From: Acidobacteria bacterium AB60
Lineage (GTDB): Bacteria; Acidobacteriota; Terriglobia; Terriglobales; Acidobacteriaceae
Direction: 5' to 3'
Length of the DNA stretch: 64,000 bases
NCBI GenBank assembly: GCA_008682415.1
Contig: VANK01000009.1
Coordinates: forward strand, 204,057 to 268,056
Within the stretch, counting starts at the first letter, position 1, and every line of letters begins with the position of its first letter. The position numbers and the translations under genes are program-made. The notes beneath the pieces are model-generated. The model was not told where the DNA came from, ran no database searches, and saw only the letters and a program-made list of their open reading frames with translations. This document shows, piece after piece, positions 56,007 to 64,000 of the stretch.

Positions 56007-56868
56007 GTTCCCGCACGACCACGGGTGCCCCGTCCTAACTTTGTTAGGGCGGGATACCACGAACCTCCCCCATCCGTCTAAGTTCCCGCACGACCGAGGG
56101 CACCCCGTCCTAATTCTGTTAGGACGGGATACCACGAACCTCCCCCATCCGTCTAAGTTCCCGCACGACCGAGGGTGCCCCATGTCTCCCGATTTTGGAG
56201 ACATGGGATACCACAAACCCCACCCAGCCGTCTCCGTTCCCGCACGACCGGGCACCCCGTCCTAACTCAGTTAGGGCGGGACAGCACGAACCTCCCCCAT
56301 CCGTCTAAGTTCCCGCACGACCGCGGGTGCCCCATGTCTCCCGATTTTGGAGACATGGGATACCACAAACCCCACCCAGCCGTCTCCGTTCCCGCACGAC
56401 CGCGGGTGCCCCGTCCTAACTTTGTTAGGGCGGGACAGCACGAACCTCCACCCTCCGTCTAAGTTCCCGCACGACCGAGGGCACCCCGTCCTAATTCTGT
56501 TAGGACGGGATACCACGAACCTCCCCCATCCGTCTCCGTTCCCGCACGACCGAGGGTGCCCCATGTCTCCCGATGTTGGAGACATGGGATACCACAAACT
56601 CCACCTAGCCGTCTCCGTTCCCGCACAACCGCGCGCACCCCCGTCCTTGTATCTCTGAATGCGCGGCATGTTAGGGCGGGATACCACGAACCTCCACCCA
56701 GCCGTCTCCGTTCCCGCACAACCGCGCGCACCCCCGTCCTTGTATCTCTGAATGCGCGGCATGTTAGGGCGGGATACCACAAACCCCACCCAGCCGTCTA
56801 AGTTCCCGCCCAACCGAGGGCACCCCGTCCTAACTCAGTTAGGGCGGGATACCACGAACCTCCCCCCG
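56007..56868 (+). repeat. repeat cluster D: eleven modular hairpin units
   Basis: Units start at 56007, 56082, 56157, 56236, 56309, 56388, 56463, 56538, 56617, 56710 and 56802. Flanks stay nearly constant (GTTCCCGCACGACCG at left, CCACGAACC at right). Three cores alternate: CCTAA..TTAGG, CATGTCTCC..GGAGACATG, and a longer core containing CCTTGTATCTCTGAATGCG in units nine and ten. Unit spacing is 73-79 bases, or 92-93 with the long core. No coding sequence is expected. Confidence 0.93.
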
Positions 56869-56871
56869 CCC

Positions 56872-56948
56872 CTCGCAACTCGAGACTCGCAACTCGCAAC
56901 TCGCAACTCGAGACTCGCAACTCGAGACTCGCAACTCGAGACTCGCCT
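56872..56948 (+). repeat. heptamer tandem array
   Basis: Eleven consecutive heptamers, alternating CTCGCAA and CTCGAGA and ending with CTCGCCT, stand directly before the dienelactone hydrolase gene. A few related heptamers lie at 49200-49228. Length variation by slippage is likely. Confidence 0.9.
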
Positions 56949-56968
56949 CTCCCCCCTACACTGAAACC

Positions 56969-57718
56969 ATGCCGACTCAGGAACTCAAACTCATCCTGCC
57001 CGACGGCACCACCGACGCGGCCCTCCACACCCCCGATCCCGACCAACCCCAACCCGGCATCCTTCTCCTCCCCGACGTCGCCGGCCCCCGCCCCGTCCTC
57101 GATCAGGTCGCCCGCGACCTCGCCGCACAGGAATACACCGTGCTCCTCCCCAACCCCTTCTACCGCACCGGCGAACCGCCACTCTTCCACCTCCCGCGCA
57201 AGCCCGGCGACCCCGCCACCGCGCAGCGCGTCGCCGAACTCCTCGCCCCCCTCACCCCCGACGCCATCGACCGCGACATCGCCGCCTGGCTCGACTTCCT
57301 CACCCTCCACCCCTCCGTCGCACCCGGCCCCGTTGCCGTCGTCGGATTCTGCATCGGCGGACTCATGGCCTTTCGCGCCGCCGCCGTCCGCCCCGCCAAG
57401 GTTGCCGTTGCCGTCTCCTTCCACGGCGGCCGCCTCTACCAGGCCGAGGACCCCAACAGCGCCCACCGCAACCTCCCCAAAATCACCGCCAGGCTCTACT
57501 TCGGTCACGCCGTCGAAGACAAAAGCATGCCCAGTGAGGCCATCGCTGCCCTCGACCAGGCCCTCCAGGACTGGGGCGGACACTACGAGACCGAGGTCTA
57601 CCCCGGCGCCCATCACGGCTGGACCCTCGCCGACAACCCCACCTACAACCAGCCCCAGGCCGAGCGCGCCTTTGCCAAACTCACCTCGATCCTGAAAGAG
57701 ACCTTTCCGGTCCGATAA
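56969..57718 (+). CDS. dienelactone hydrolase family protein
   Basis: The 249-residue enzyme shows the family triad: Cys128 in GFCIGG, Asp184 in VEDKSMP and His216 in AHHGW. No signal peptide is present, so it is cytosolic. Family members hydrolyse dienelactones in aromatic degradation or other esters; without pathway genes nearby the substrate is open. The start ATG at 56969 lies 20 bases after the heptamer array and has no obvious ribosome site. Confidence 0.88.
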   Translation: MPTQELKLILPDGTTDAALHTPDPDQPQPGILLLPDVAGPRPVLDQVARDLAAQEYTVLLPNPFYRTGEPPLFHLPRKPGDPATAQRVAELLAPLTPDAIDRDIAAWLDFLTLHPSVAPGPVAVVGFCIGGLMAFRAAAVRPAKVAVAVSFHGGRLYQAEDPNSAHRNLPKITARLYFGHAVEDKSMPSEAIAALDQALQDWGGHYETEVYPGAHHGWTLADNPTYNQPQAERAFAKLTSILKETFPVR

Positions 57719-58393
57719 CCGCCTGGACCAAATGAGTCCATTTACTACAAATGAAGTACGATTTACCTACGAAAATTTGGCGAAACCTCAAGACCGAAGT
57801 GACCCGGATCACCTTCTGCTCCCGTTCCCGCGCCGGCCCAACCACCACCGCGCGATCGCCAGTCTGCCTTGCTCTGCCGTCCCCAGCCCAAGCCGGTTCT
57901 CCTTCAGTTCCTCTTTTGCGCATCCCGCCGGAAAGCCCACAACGGTGCGTCCTCTGCGCCCCTCCACGCCGCATTCTCCCAAATCTTGTCAAGAGCCTCA
58001 CCTGTGGAAATCGCTCCAGCCTCCACAAAACAAAGCAGAAAAAGTAAAAGAAAAATTGGAGGTTAATTCTGCAGACCTGTCATACTGGTATCAGCTGTTC
58101 CAAAAGAGGCCCGCCGCATGGCGGGCCTTTCTCGTTAAAGAAGGAGGAAACCCGCCATGCGCCCGCAACCCCGCCAGCGAGGCCCACTCCTCCTCTCGCA
58201 CGTGTGCATCCGGTCCCTCAACCTCGGAATCGGGCGGCTCTTCCGGTGTTCCAAATCACATTCGCGTGGCAAAAGCCCCGTTTCTGCCCCTAACCTCCTC
58301 AGGGCAATGGGGATGCCCGTTTTTTTTCTCTGCGCGGGCGGAAATTCCCCCCCGTAGTAGCATGGTCCAACAATCACCCCGATGAGGCGCCCC
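57719..58393. promoter_or_regulatory. long intergenic region upstream of the aminotransferase
   Basis: No supported gene was found in 675 bases. It starts AT-rich (57730-57790), includes a TTGGAG..CATACT promoter-like pair near 58050-58085 and an ATAC-TG-GTAT inverted repeat at about 58082-58091, and carries a terminator hairpin at 58108. This pattern could be a regulated leader or a small RNA gene. Confidence 0.45.
58108..58130 (+). terminator. hairpin terminator in the aminotransferase upstream region
   Basis: GGCCCGCC pairs perfectly with GGCGGGCC around the loop GCAT and is followed by TTTCTCGTT. It lies about 260 nt upstream of the aminotransferase start and 390 nt past the hydrolase stop. 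It may end the hydrolase transcript, act as an attenuator or end a small RNA. Confidence 0.65.
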
Positions 58394-59755
58394 ATGAGCG
58401 ATACCCCGTTGCATCCCACCCTCTCCCCCGACGAGATCAGCCGCCTGACCCGCGAGACCAACTACGGCACCTGGCGCTTCCAGAAGACCTGGAAGCCCCT
58501 CTACCTCGCCGACGCCGAGGGCTGCTGGATCACCGACGGCAGCGGCAAGCGCTACCTCGACTTCAGCGCCCAGCTCATGTGCGTCAACCTCGGCCACAAG
58601 AATCCCCGCGTCATCGAGGCCATCGCCGAACAGGCCCGCGAGCTGGCCTACGTCGCCCCGGGCTACGCCACCGCCGCCCGCGCCCGTCTCAGCGCCAAGC
58701 TGATGGAGGTGCTGCCCGCCGGCCTGGAGAAGTTCTTCTTCGCCACCAGCGGCACCGAAGCCAACGAGGCCGCCTTCAAGATCGCCCGCATGGTTACGGG
58801 CAAAAACAAGATCATCTCCCGCTACCGCTCCTACCACGGTTCGACGACGGGGTCGATTGCGGCCACGGGCGATCCGCGCCGCTGGGCGATGGAGCCGGCA
58901 GGCAAGGGCATCGGGTTCGTCTTCGCCCCGGAGACCAACTGCTACAACTGCCCCATCCGGCATACCTACCCCGGCTGCGGCATCGCCTGCGCCGACTACA
59001 TCGAGCACATGATCCGCAACGAGAGCGACGTGGCCGCCATCATCGTGGAGCCGGTGGTGGGCACGAATGGCGTGCTGGTGCCGCCGCCCGAGTACTTCCC
59101 CAAGCTGCGCGCGATCTGCGACCGCCACGGCGTGCTGCTGATCGCCGATGAGGTGATGGCGGGGTGGGGACGCACCGGCAAGTGGTTCGCCGTCGACCAC
59201 TGGAACGTGAAGCCCGACATCCTGGTCACCGCGAAGGGAATCACCTCGGCGTATGTGCCGCTGGGGCTCTGCGCCACGACCAAGAAGATCGCCGACTACT
59301 TCGAGGACCACTACTTCAGCCACGGTCACACGTATGAGGCGCATCCGATCACGCTGGGGCCGGCGGTGGCGACGATCGAGGAGATGCAGCGCCTGAAGCT
59401 GGTGGAGCGCGCCGCCGAGCTGGAGCCTTACGTGCGCGGCAAGTTGGAGGCGCTCAAGGCGAAGCACATCTCGATTGGCGACGTGCGCGGTTTGGGTCTG
59501 TTCTTCGCCGTGGAGATCGTGAAGAACCGGGAGACCAAGGAGCCGTTCAACACGATGCGCGACAAGGTGGAGGGCAAGCCGCTGGTGGTGGACCAGATCG
59601 CCGCCAAGATGATGGCGGACGGCGTGTCGATCCAGGCCTGGGTGAGCCACTTCGTGATTGCGCCGCCGCTGATCGTGACCAAGGAGGAGATTGATCTGGG
59701 GATCGATGCGCTGGATCGGCATCTGGGGATTGCCGATGCGCAGGGTAAAGACTAG
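58394..59755 (+). CDS. class III PLP-dependent aminotransferase
   Basis: The 453-residue enzyme has the fold type I pattern: FATSGTEANEAAFKIAR for cofactor binding, a DEVMAGWGRTGKWF stretch, and Lys281 in TAKGITSAYVPLG as the PLP lysine. It resembles omega-amino-acid transaminases such as taurine or beta-alanine types, but the substrate is not certain. ATG 58394 has GAGG at nine bases and is preferred over 58382. Codon choice changes along the gene: the first third favours C-ending codons and the last half favours G-ending ones. Confidence 0.9.
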   Translation: MSDTPLHPTLSPDEISRLTRETNYGTWRFQKTWKPLYLADAEGCWITDGSGKRYLDFSAQLMCVNLGHKNPRVIEAIAEQARELAYVAPGYATAARARLSAKLMEVLPAGLEKFFFATSGTEANEAAFKIARMVTGKNKIISRYRSYHGSTTGSIAATGDPRRWAMEPAGKGIGFVFAPETNCYNCPIRHTYPGCGIACADYIEHMIRNESDVAAIIVEPVVGTNGVLVPPPEYFPKLRAICDRHGVLLIADEVMAGWGRTGKWFAVDHWNVKPDILVTAKGITSAYVPLGLCATTKKIADYFEDHYFSHGHTYEAHPITLGPAVATIEEMQRLKLVERAAELEPYVRGKLEALKAKHISIGDVRGLGLFFAVEIVKNRETKEPFNTMRDKVEGKPLVVDQIAAKMMADGVSIQAWVSHFVIAPPLIVTKEEIDLGIDALDRHLGIADAQGKD

Positions 59756-60470
59756 GGCCAAGTACCAAGAGACGAGAGACACTGTGGATCGTGCGGGAGC
59801 GGAGAGGGCTGGGTGAGGTTTGTGGTATCCCATGTCTCCAAAATCGGGAGACATGGGGCACCCGTGGTCGTGCGGGAGCGAAGAGGGCTGGGTGAGGTTT
59901 GTGGTATCCCATGTCTCCAAAATCGGGAGACATGGGGCACCCTCGGTCGTGCTGGAACTGAGAGGAACCTGGGTCGTGCGGGAACGGAGAGGGCTGGGTG
60001 AGGTTTGTGGTATCCCATGTCTCCAAAATCGGGAGACATGGGGCACCCTCGGTCGTGCTGAAACTGAGAGGAACCTGGGTCGTGCGGGAACGGAGAGGGC
60101 TGGGTGAGGTTTGTGGTATCCCATGTCTCCAAAATCGGGAGACATGGGGCACCCTCGGCCGTGCTGGAACTGAGAGGAACCTGGGTCGTGCGGGAGCGGA
60201 GAGGGCTGGGTGAGGTTTTTGGTATCCCATGTCTCCAAAATCGGGAGACATGGGGCACCCTCGGTCGTGCTGGAACTGAGAGGAACCTGGGTCGTGCGGG
60301 AGCGGAGAGGGCTGGGGGAGGTTTGAGGTATCCCATGTCTCCAAAAGCGGGAGACATGGGGCACCCTCGGTCGTGCTGGAAGTGAGAGGGACCTGGGTGA
60401 GGTTCGTGCTGTCCCGCCCTAGGCGCATAAAGCGCGCCTAGAACGGGGCACCCTCGGTCGTGCGAGAGCC
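59756..60470 (-). repeat. repeat cluster E: 106-bp tandem array, inverted relative to clusters A-D
   Basis: The hairpin GTATCCCATGTCTCC recurs at 59825, 59904, 60010, 60116, 60222 and 60328: one step of 79 then four of exactly 106 bases. The 106-base unit equals the 79-base unit plus a 27-base element (also seen tandemly in cluster A). The cluster ends with one CTAGG-core unit near 60405-60465. All units face opposite to clusters A-D. It lies between convergent genes; the long open frames through it are artefacts. Confidence 0.93.
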
Positions 60471-60547
60471 AAGTATCAGAGACGAGAGACGAGAGACGAA
60501 GACACTCCTGGTCGTGCAGGGGTGGGAAGGCTCGGTGGTGGACGAGG

Positions 60548-63500
60548 TTACTGGACTGTCAGGGTTAGGGTGGTGGTGTGGGTTAGGGAGCCTGCGGTTG
60601 CTGTCACCGTGAGGGTGTAGGTCTGGGGCGGGGGGGTGTTGTTGCCGCCGCCGCTGCTGCCGCCTCCGCCGCAGCCGGTGAGGATGGTGGCGGCGGAGAT
60701 GGCGACAAGCAGGAAGAGAGAGGTGTTGCCGAGGGTGCGGCGGATGCGCCGTACGGTTGCGAACGGGAGCAGGAGCAGGCCGAGGGCTACGGGGATGGTC
60801 CGGAGCGGGGCCGGGCGGGCGGGGGTGTTGGGGTGAAGCGCCGCGGCGTGGACAGCGGCAGCGCCGGGGATGTTGACGCTGACGGTGACGCTGGTGGCTC
60901 CGGAGCCGGCGGCGATGGAGGCGGGCGTCAGGGTAACGGTGGCGCCGGTGGGCGCGCCGGTCACGGCGAGGCTGATAGCGGCGGGAGTGGTGCCGGATGA
61001 GGGCGCGACGGCCAGCGTGAAGGTGGCGGTGCTTCCCTTGGCGATGGTGGCCGAGGCGGAGGAGCCGGTGGCGACGGCGAGGGTGAAGTCCTGGATGGTT
61101 TCGGTGACGGGCGCGCTGGTGGCGGCCTTGAAGTAGGTGTCGCCCGAGTAGGCGGCGGTGATGCTGTGCGCGCCGGCGGTGAGGGACGAGGTGGCATAGG
61201 TGGCTACGCCGCTGCTGAGCGTTCCGGTGCCGAGGGCGGTGGCGCCGTCGTAGAAGGTGATGGTGCCGGTGGGCGTCAAAGCAATGCTGCTCAAGTTGGC
61301 CGTGAAGGTGACGGAGCTGGAGACAAAGGTGGAGCTGCTGGATGCGGCCACGGCGACCGTCGGGGTGAGCGGGTAAGTGAGCGGCGTAATCGTGCGAACG
61401 CCGCCGGCGCAACCATCAACCAGCTTCAAATTGCCAGTTGCACTTGCGAGGAGAGCGCCGGGGCACATGGTGGCGGCCAGAGGAGACCCTCCGTCACCGG
61501 TGTCCCCTTCAAAGTCCATCCCTGCAAAGCGGCTCACGATACCTGTCTTGGCATCGATCTCGCGAATGTTCCTTCCCGCGTCGCTGAAGAAGAGATTGCC
61601 GGACGAATCGAGCACCAACGAACCGGGATCCACCTCAGCCTGGGTTGCGGGCAGGCCGTCTCCGGTACTCCGGGACACGCCGTCGCCCGCAAGTGTGGAG
61701 ATGATGCCGGTTTGAGAATTGACGACGCGGATGCGGCCCGCACCCGAGATATAGAGATTGGAATGAGAGTCGAGCGCGATTCCGGTCGCAGCGATCTGAG
61801 CGGATGTGGCCGGGCCGCCGTCACCCAGAGACGTAGCAAGAACATTTCCAGCGACTGTTGTGATGATGCCAGTCGACGCGAGCACTTCGCGCACCACATT
61901 CCCCGGGCCGGTGATTATGTAGAGGTTCCCCTGGGCGTCCAGCTTGAGTGTTTGCGGGAAGAGGACGATGGCCGACGTGGCGGGGCCCCCATCGCCGTAA
62001 TTGTTATTCGTGACCGTGTTCGAGCCAGTCCCTGCGAAGGGCACAATGATCCCGTTACTGGCGAGGACCTCCCGGACTTCGTTATGAAGGGCATCAGCGA
62101 TGTAGATGTTTCCGGCTGTGTCGACGGCGATGCCGTCGGGAAGGTTGAGATTGGCGCTGGTGGCGGGGCCATTGTCTCCGAAGGAGGTGGGGGTGCCTGT
62201 GCTGCCGTTTCCCGCGACGATGCGGATGACGCCGGATGCTGCATCAACCCGCCAGACCTCGTTATTCAAGCTATCCGTGATGAAGAGATTCCCGGCGGCG
62301 TCCGCCGCGATCATCCCAGGCGAGCCCACGGGGTCGGGGCTGGCGGGGCCACCGGCTCCCGAGAGGTCGGGCGCCGCACTTCCGAAATCGGTGTGAATGA
62401 CGGAACTCGGAGGAGTAGTGATGGAGTATGAGGCCTGGACCGCGGAGCTTGGAGCAAAGCCGGGAGCGACGGCGATGGCCGCGATCGTGAGTGAGCCTTC
62501 CACATCGATGGGGCGCCAGTAGCCGTTAAAGACCGAGGCGACCTCGGATTGACCTGACGGTCCGACCGGGTCAATGGTTACGTGGATGGCGGCGCGGGGT
62601 GTTGGCGGCGCGATTGAGACGCTTTGCGGAGCCGTATAGGCGCCCGCTGCGAGGCTAAATGTCGGGGCGGGTGTGGGCGTGGCGGGAGGCGTCTGAACGG
62701 GCGTCATCTCCCTCACGGAGCCCAGATCGGAGAAGAGGAGATTGCCCGATTTGTCAAAGGCCAGACTACGAGGCCCACAGAGTCCGCCGGAGGTGGCCTG
62801 AGCCCCGTCTTCGATGGCGGAGACACAAGGAATGGCGCTACTGCCGACGATGGTATTGATGATTCCTGTGCCGATATCCACTTTGCGGATACGCCAGTTA
62901 TATGTGTCGCTGATGTAGATATTGCCGGCTCTGTCCAAGGCGAGCGCGTTCGGGAAGTAGAATCTTGCAGCCGTTGCGGGCCCGCCGTCACTTGAGGAGC
63001 CGGGTGTAGAGCCGGTGGTGCCCGCGACGGTGGTGATGATTCCGGTGACTGCATCGACCTTCCGGACCGAGTTCAAGTACTGATCGACGATGTAAAGGTT
63101 TGAGGAGGGGTCAAGCGCAACAGCAGTGGGGAACTCGAGCATGGCGCTGACGGCCGGGCCGCCATCTCCATACGGGCCCGGTAGGGAGCTGAAACCGCCG
63201 CCTGCCACGGTGGTAATGATTCCGGTGCCGGCAGCGACCTTACGCACTCGTTGCGACTCGGCGATGTAGAGGTTACCGGCGGCATCGAATGCGATTCCCT
63301 GCGGATAGGTCAGAAGGGCGGCGGTCGCGGGCCCGTTGTCCCCCAGCAGGAAGGCAGTCGAATTGCCGGCGAATGTGGTGATGACCCCGGTGGAGATTGT
63401 TACCTTGCGGATGACCGCAGCGATTGGATCGCTGATGTAGAGATCTCCAGTGCTGTCGAAGGCAAGGTAGGAGGGTTCGGAAAGCTGGGCGAGGGTTGCG

Positions 63501-64000
63501 AGTCCGTTGTCGCCGGTGTTTCCGGGGAAGCCGGTGCCGGCGATGGTAGTGATGATTCCGGTCGTTGCATCGATCCTTCGGATGACGCTGTTGTAGCTGT
63601 CGGCGACGTAGATATTGCCGGCGCTGTCCAGGGCGATTCCGGCGGGTGCATTGAACTGGGCCATGGTCGCGGGACCGTTATCTCCGGTGTATCCCGCGGA
63701 CCCGACTCCGGCGAGGGTGTAGAGGAAGGAGTCGGGGACGGAGGTGATGTAGTAGGCGCCGAAGTTCTCCCAGCTCTGGGAGTAGCCGGGGGCGGTGGCG
63801 AAGGCGGAGAGGGTGGTGGAGCGCGCCAGGGTGACGGGACCGGAGTAGACGGGCGAGGTGGTGCTGGGATAACTGCCGTCGGTGGTGTAGTAGATGGTGG
63901 CGCCGGGGGTGGTGTCGGTGATCGTGATGGTCTGGGCGCTGGGGTAGCTGCCGGGAGCGACGCTGAAGGTGGGGGTGGCGGCGCGCTGGGTCTGGGCGGT
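60548..64000 (-). CDS. large NHL-repeat protein with Ig-like domain and C-terminal membrane tail (5' end outside window)
   Basis: The frame is open to the right edge, so more than 1,150 residues are visible and the start is missing; the ATG at 63664 is internal. In order: a chitobiase-like C-terminal domain (YYTTDGSYPS, about 63960-63780), a block of NHL beta-propeller repeats (GIALDSAGNIYVADS), a second chitobiase-like segment (62690-62400), further NHL repeats to about 61400, an Ig-like domain (GTITFYDGATALGTG), then a tail with LLLLPFATVRRIRR, a second hydrophobic helix, ILTGCGGGG and a short beta domain. It is probably extracellular and surface-anchored; adhesion or carbohydrate binding is inferred. 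Confidence 0.85.
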   Translation of the reverse strand, partial: TAQTQRAATPTFSVAPGSYPSAQTITITDTTPGATIYYTTDGSYPSTTSPVYSGPVTLARSTTLSAFATAPGYSQSWENFGAYYITSVPDSFLYTLAGVGSAGYTGDNGPATMAQFNAPAGIALDSAGNIYVADSYNSVIRRIDATTGIITTIAGTGFPGNTGDNGLATLAQLSEPSYLAFDSTGDLYISDPIAAVIRKVTISTGVITTFAGNSTAFLLGDNGPATAALLTYPQGIAFDAAGNLYIAESQRVRKVAAGTGIITTVAGGGFSSLPGPYGDGGPAVSAMLEFPTAVALDPSSNLYIVDQYLNSVRKVDAVTGIITTVAGTTGSTPGSSSDGGPATAARFYFPNALALDRAGNIYISDTYNWRIRKVDIGTGIINTIVGSSAIPCVSAIEDGAQATSGGLCGPRSLAFDKSGNLLFSDLGSVREMTPVQTPPATPTPAPTFSLAAGAYTAPQSVSIAPPTPRAAIHVTIDPVGPSGQSEVASVFNGYWRPIDVEGSLTIAAIAVAPGFAPSSAVQASYSITTPPSSVIHTDFGSAAPDLSGAGGPASPDPVGSPGMIAADAAGNLFITDSLNNEVWRVDAASGVIRIVAGNGSTGTPTSFGDNGPATSANLNLPDGIAVDTAGNIYIADALHNEVREVLASNGIIVPFAGTGSNTVTNNNYGDGGPATSAIVLFPQTLKLDAQGNLYIITGPGNVVREVLASTGIITTVAGNVLATSLGDGGPATSAQIAATGIALDSHSNLYISGAGRIRVVNSQTGIISTLAGDGVSRSTGDGLPATQAEVDPGSLVLDSSGNLFFSDAGRNIREIDAKTGIVSRFAGMDFEGDTGDGGSPLAATMCPGALLASATGNLKLVDGCAGGVRTITPLTYPLTPTVAVAASSSSTFVSSSVTFTANLSSIALTPTGTITFYDGATALGTGTLSSGVATYATSSLTAGAHSITAAYSGDTYFKAATSAPVTETIQDFTLAVATGSSASATIAKGSTATFTLAVAPSSGTTPAAISLAVTGAPTGATVTLTPASIAAGSGATSVTVSVNIPGAAAVHAAALHPNTPARPAPLRTIPVALGLLLLPFATVRRIRRTLGNTSLFLLVAISAATILTGCGGGGSSGGGNNTPPPQTYTLTVTATAGSLTHTTTLTLTVQ

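Noticed and set aside
55089..56813. Minus-strand and plus-strand open frames through cluster D
   Set aside because: They encode the hairpin repeats and antisense of the molybdenum hydroxylase; no independent coding evidence.
57719..58393. Chromosomal replication origin
   Set aside because: The skew polarity and an AT-rich stretch fit, but only one weak DnaA-like box (TTTCCACA near 58008) is seen and no dnaA, dnaN or gidA genes are present.
58256..60428. Long minus-strand open frames of 293-702 codons through cluster E
   Set aside because: They are antisense to the aminotransferase and then run through tandem repeats, giving a repeated HVSRFWRHGIPQT-type peptide. Not a real protein.
48900..60470. 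CRISPR array
   Set aside because: The regular repeats have hairpin cores and conserved, not unique, intervals, unit lengths of 73-106 bases, and no cas genes nearby.
60438..61412. 324-codon minus-strand open frame rich in Arg and His
   Set aside because: It is a shifted frame over the NHL protein 3' end and continues into cluster E.

Overview
The window looks like a chromosomal segment of an acidobacterium (Acidobacteriota, Terriglobia-like). This is inferred from high GC content, an exosortase/PEP-CTERM locus, a MoxR/VWA/DUF4159 operon, an NHL-repeat protein with an acidobacterial-style C-terminal tail, and dense intergenic hairpin repeats of a kind I associate with this phylum. No ribosomal RNA or housekeeping marker is present, so the assignment is not proven.

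Region 1 (about 1-17.8 kb) is an exosortase and exopolysaccharide locus. On the minus strand, a coupled set (glutamine-dependent asparagine synthase, acyl carrier protein, NAD-synthase-like ligase, AMP-forming acyl ligase) could build an acylated or amidated precursor. Next come a PEP-CTERM protein (a likely exosortase substrate), an N-acetyl-sugar amidotransferase, a polysaccharide deacetylase, the exosortase with EpsI, a TPR lipoprotein split by a frameshift, a family 4 glycosyltransferase and two divergent sigma-54 activators. A small conserved protein and a PilZ protein close the locus.

Region 2 (18.1-22.2 kb) is a minus-strand group: tRNA-Arg(UCU), a hypothetical protein, a YheT-type hydrolase, a DUF72 protein and a Tat-exported multicopper oxidase. 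Region 3 (22.3-36.3 kb) is an eight-gene plus-strand operon, mostly with overlapping start and stop codons: DUF4159, VWA membrane protein, caspase/legumain-like protein, TPR-gluzincin, MoxR ATPase, DUF58, BatA-like protein and a giant DUF4175-like membrane protein. Region 4 (36.3-44.1 kb) is a minus-strand operon: FAD oxidoreductase, GT-C glycosyltransferase, HlyD-like adaptor, TolC-like protein and a polytopic membrane protein.

Region 5 (44.5-52.2 kb) holds a GH43 arabinanase-like lipoprotein, a TonB-like protein, an M48-like protein with an altered zinc motif, an outer-membrane protein, and a sigma-ECF/anti-sigma/Spy-like set. Region 6 (52.2-64 kb) holds a two-subunit molybdenum hydroxylase, a dienelactone hydrolase, a class III aminotransferase and a large NHL-repeat protein running off the right edge.

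From 48.9 kb onward, intergenic space is filled with a modular family of palindromic repeats: constant flanks around exchangeable hairpin cores, some with compensatory base changes. Their orientation flips between 56.9 and 59.8 kb, and strand composition changes from C-rich to G-rich inside the aminotransferase gene. Many open frames in these repeat clusters are not genes.
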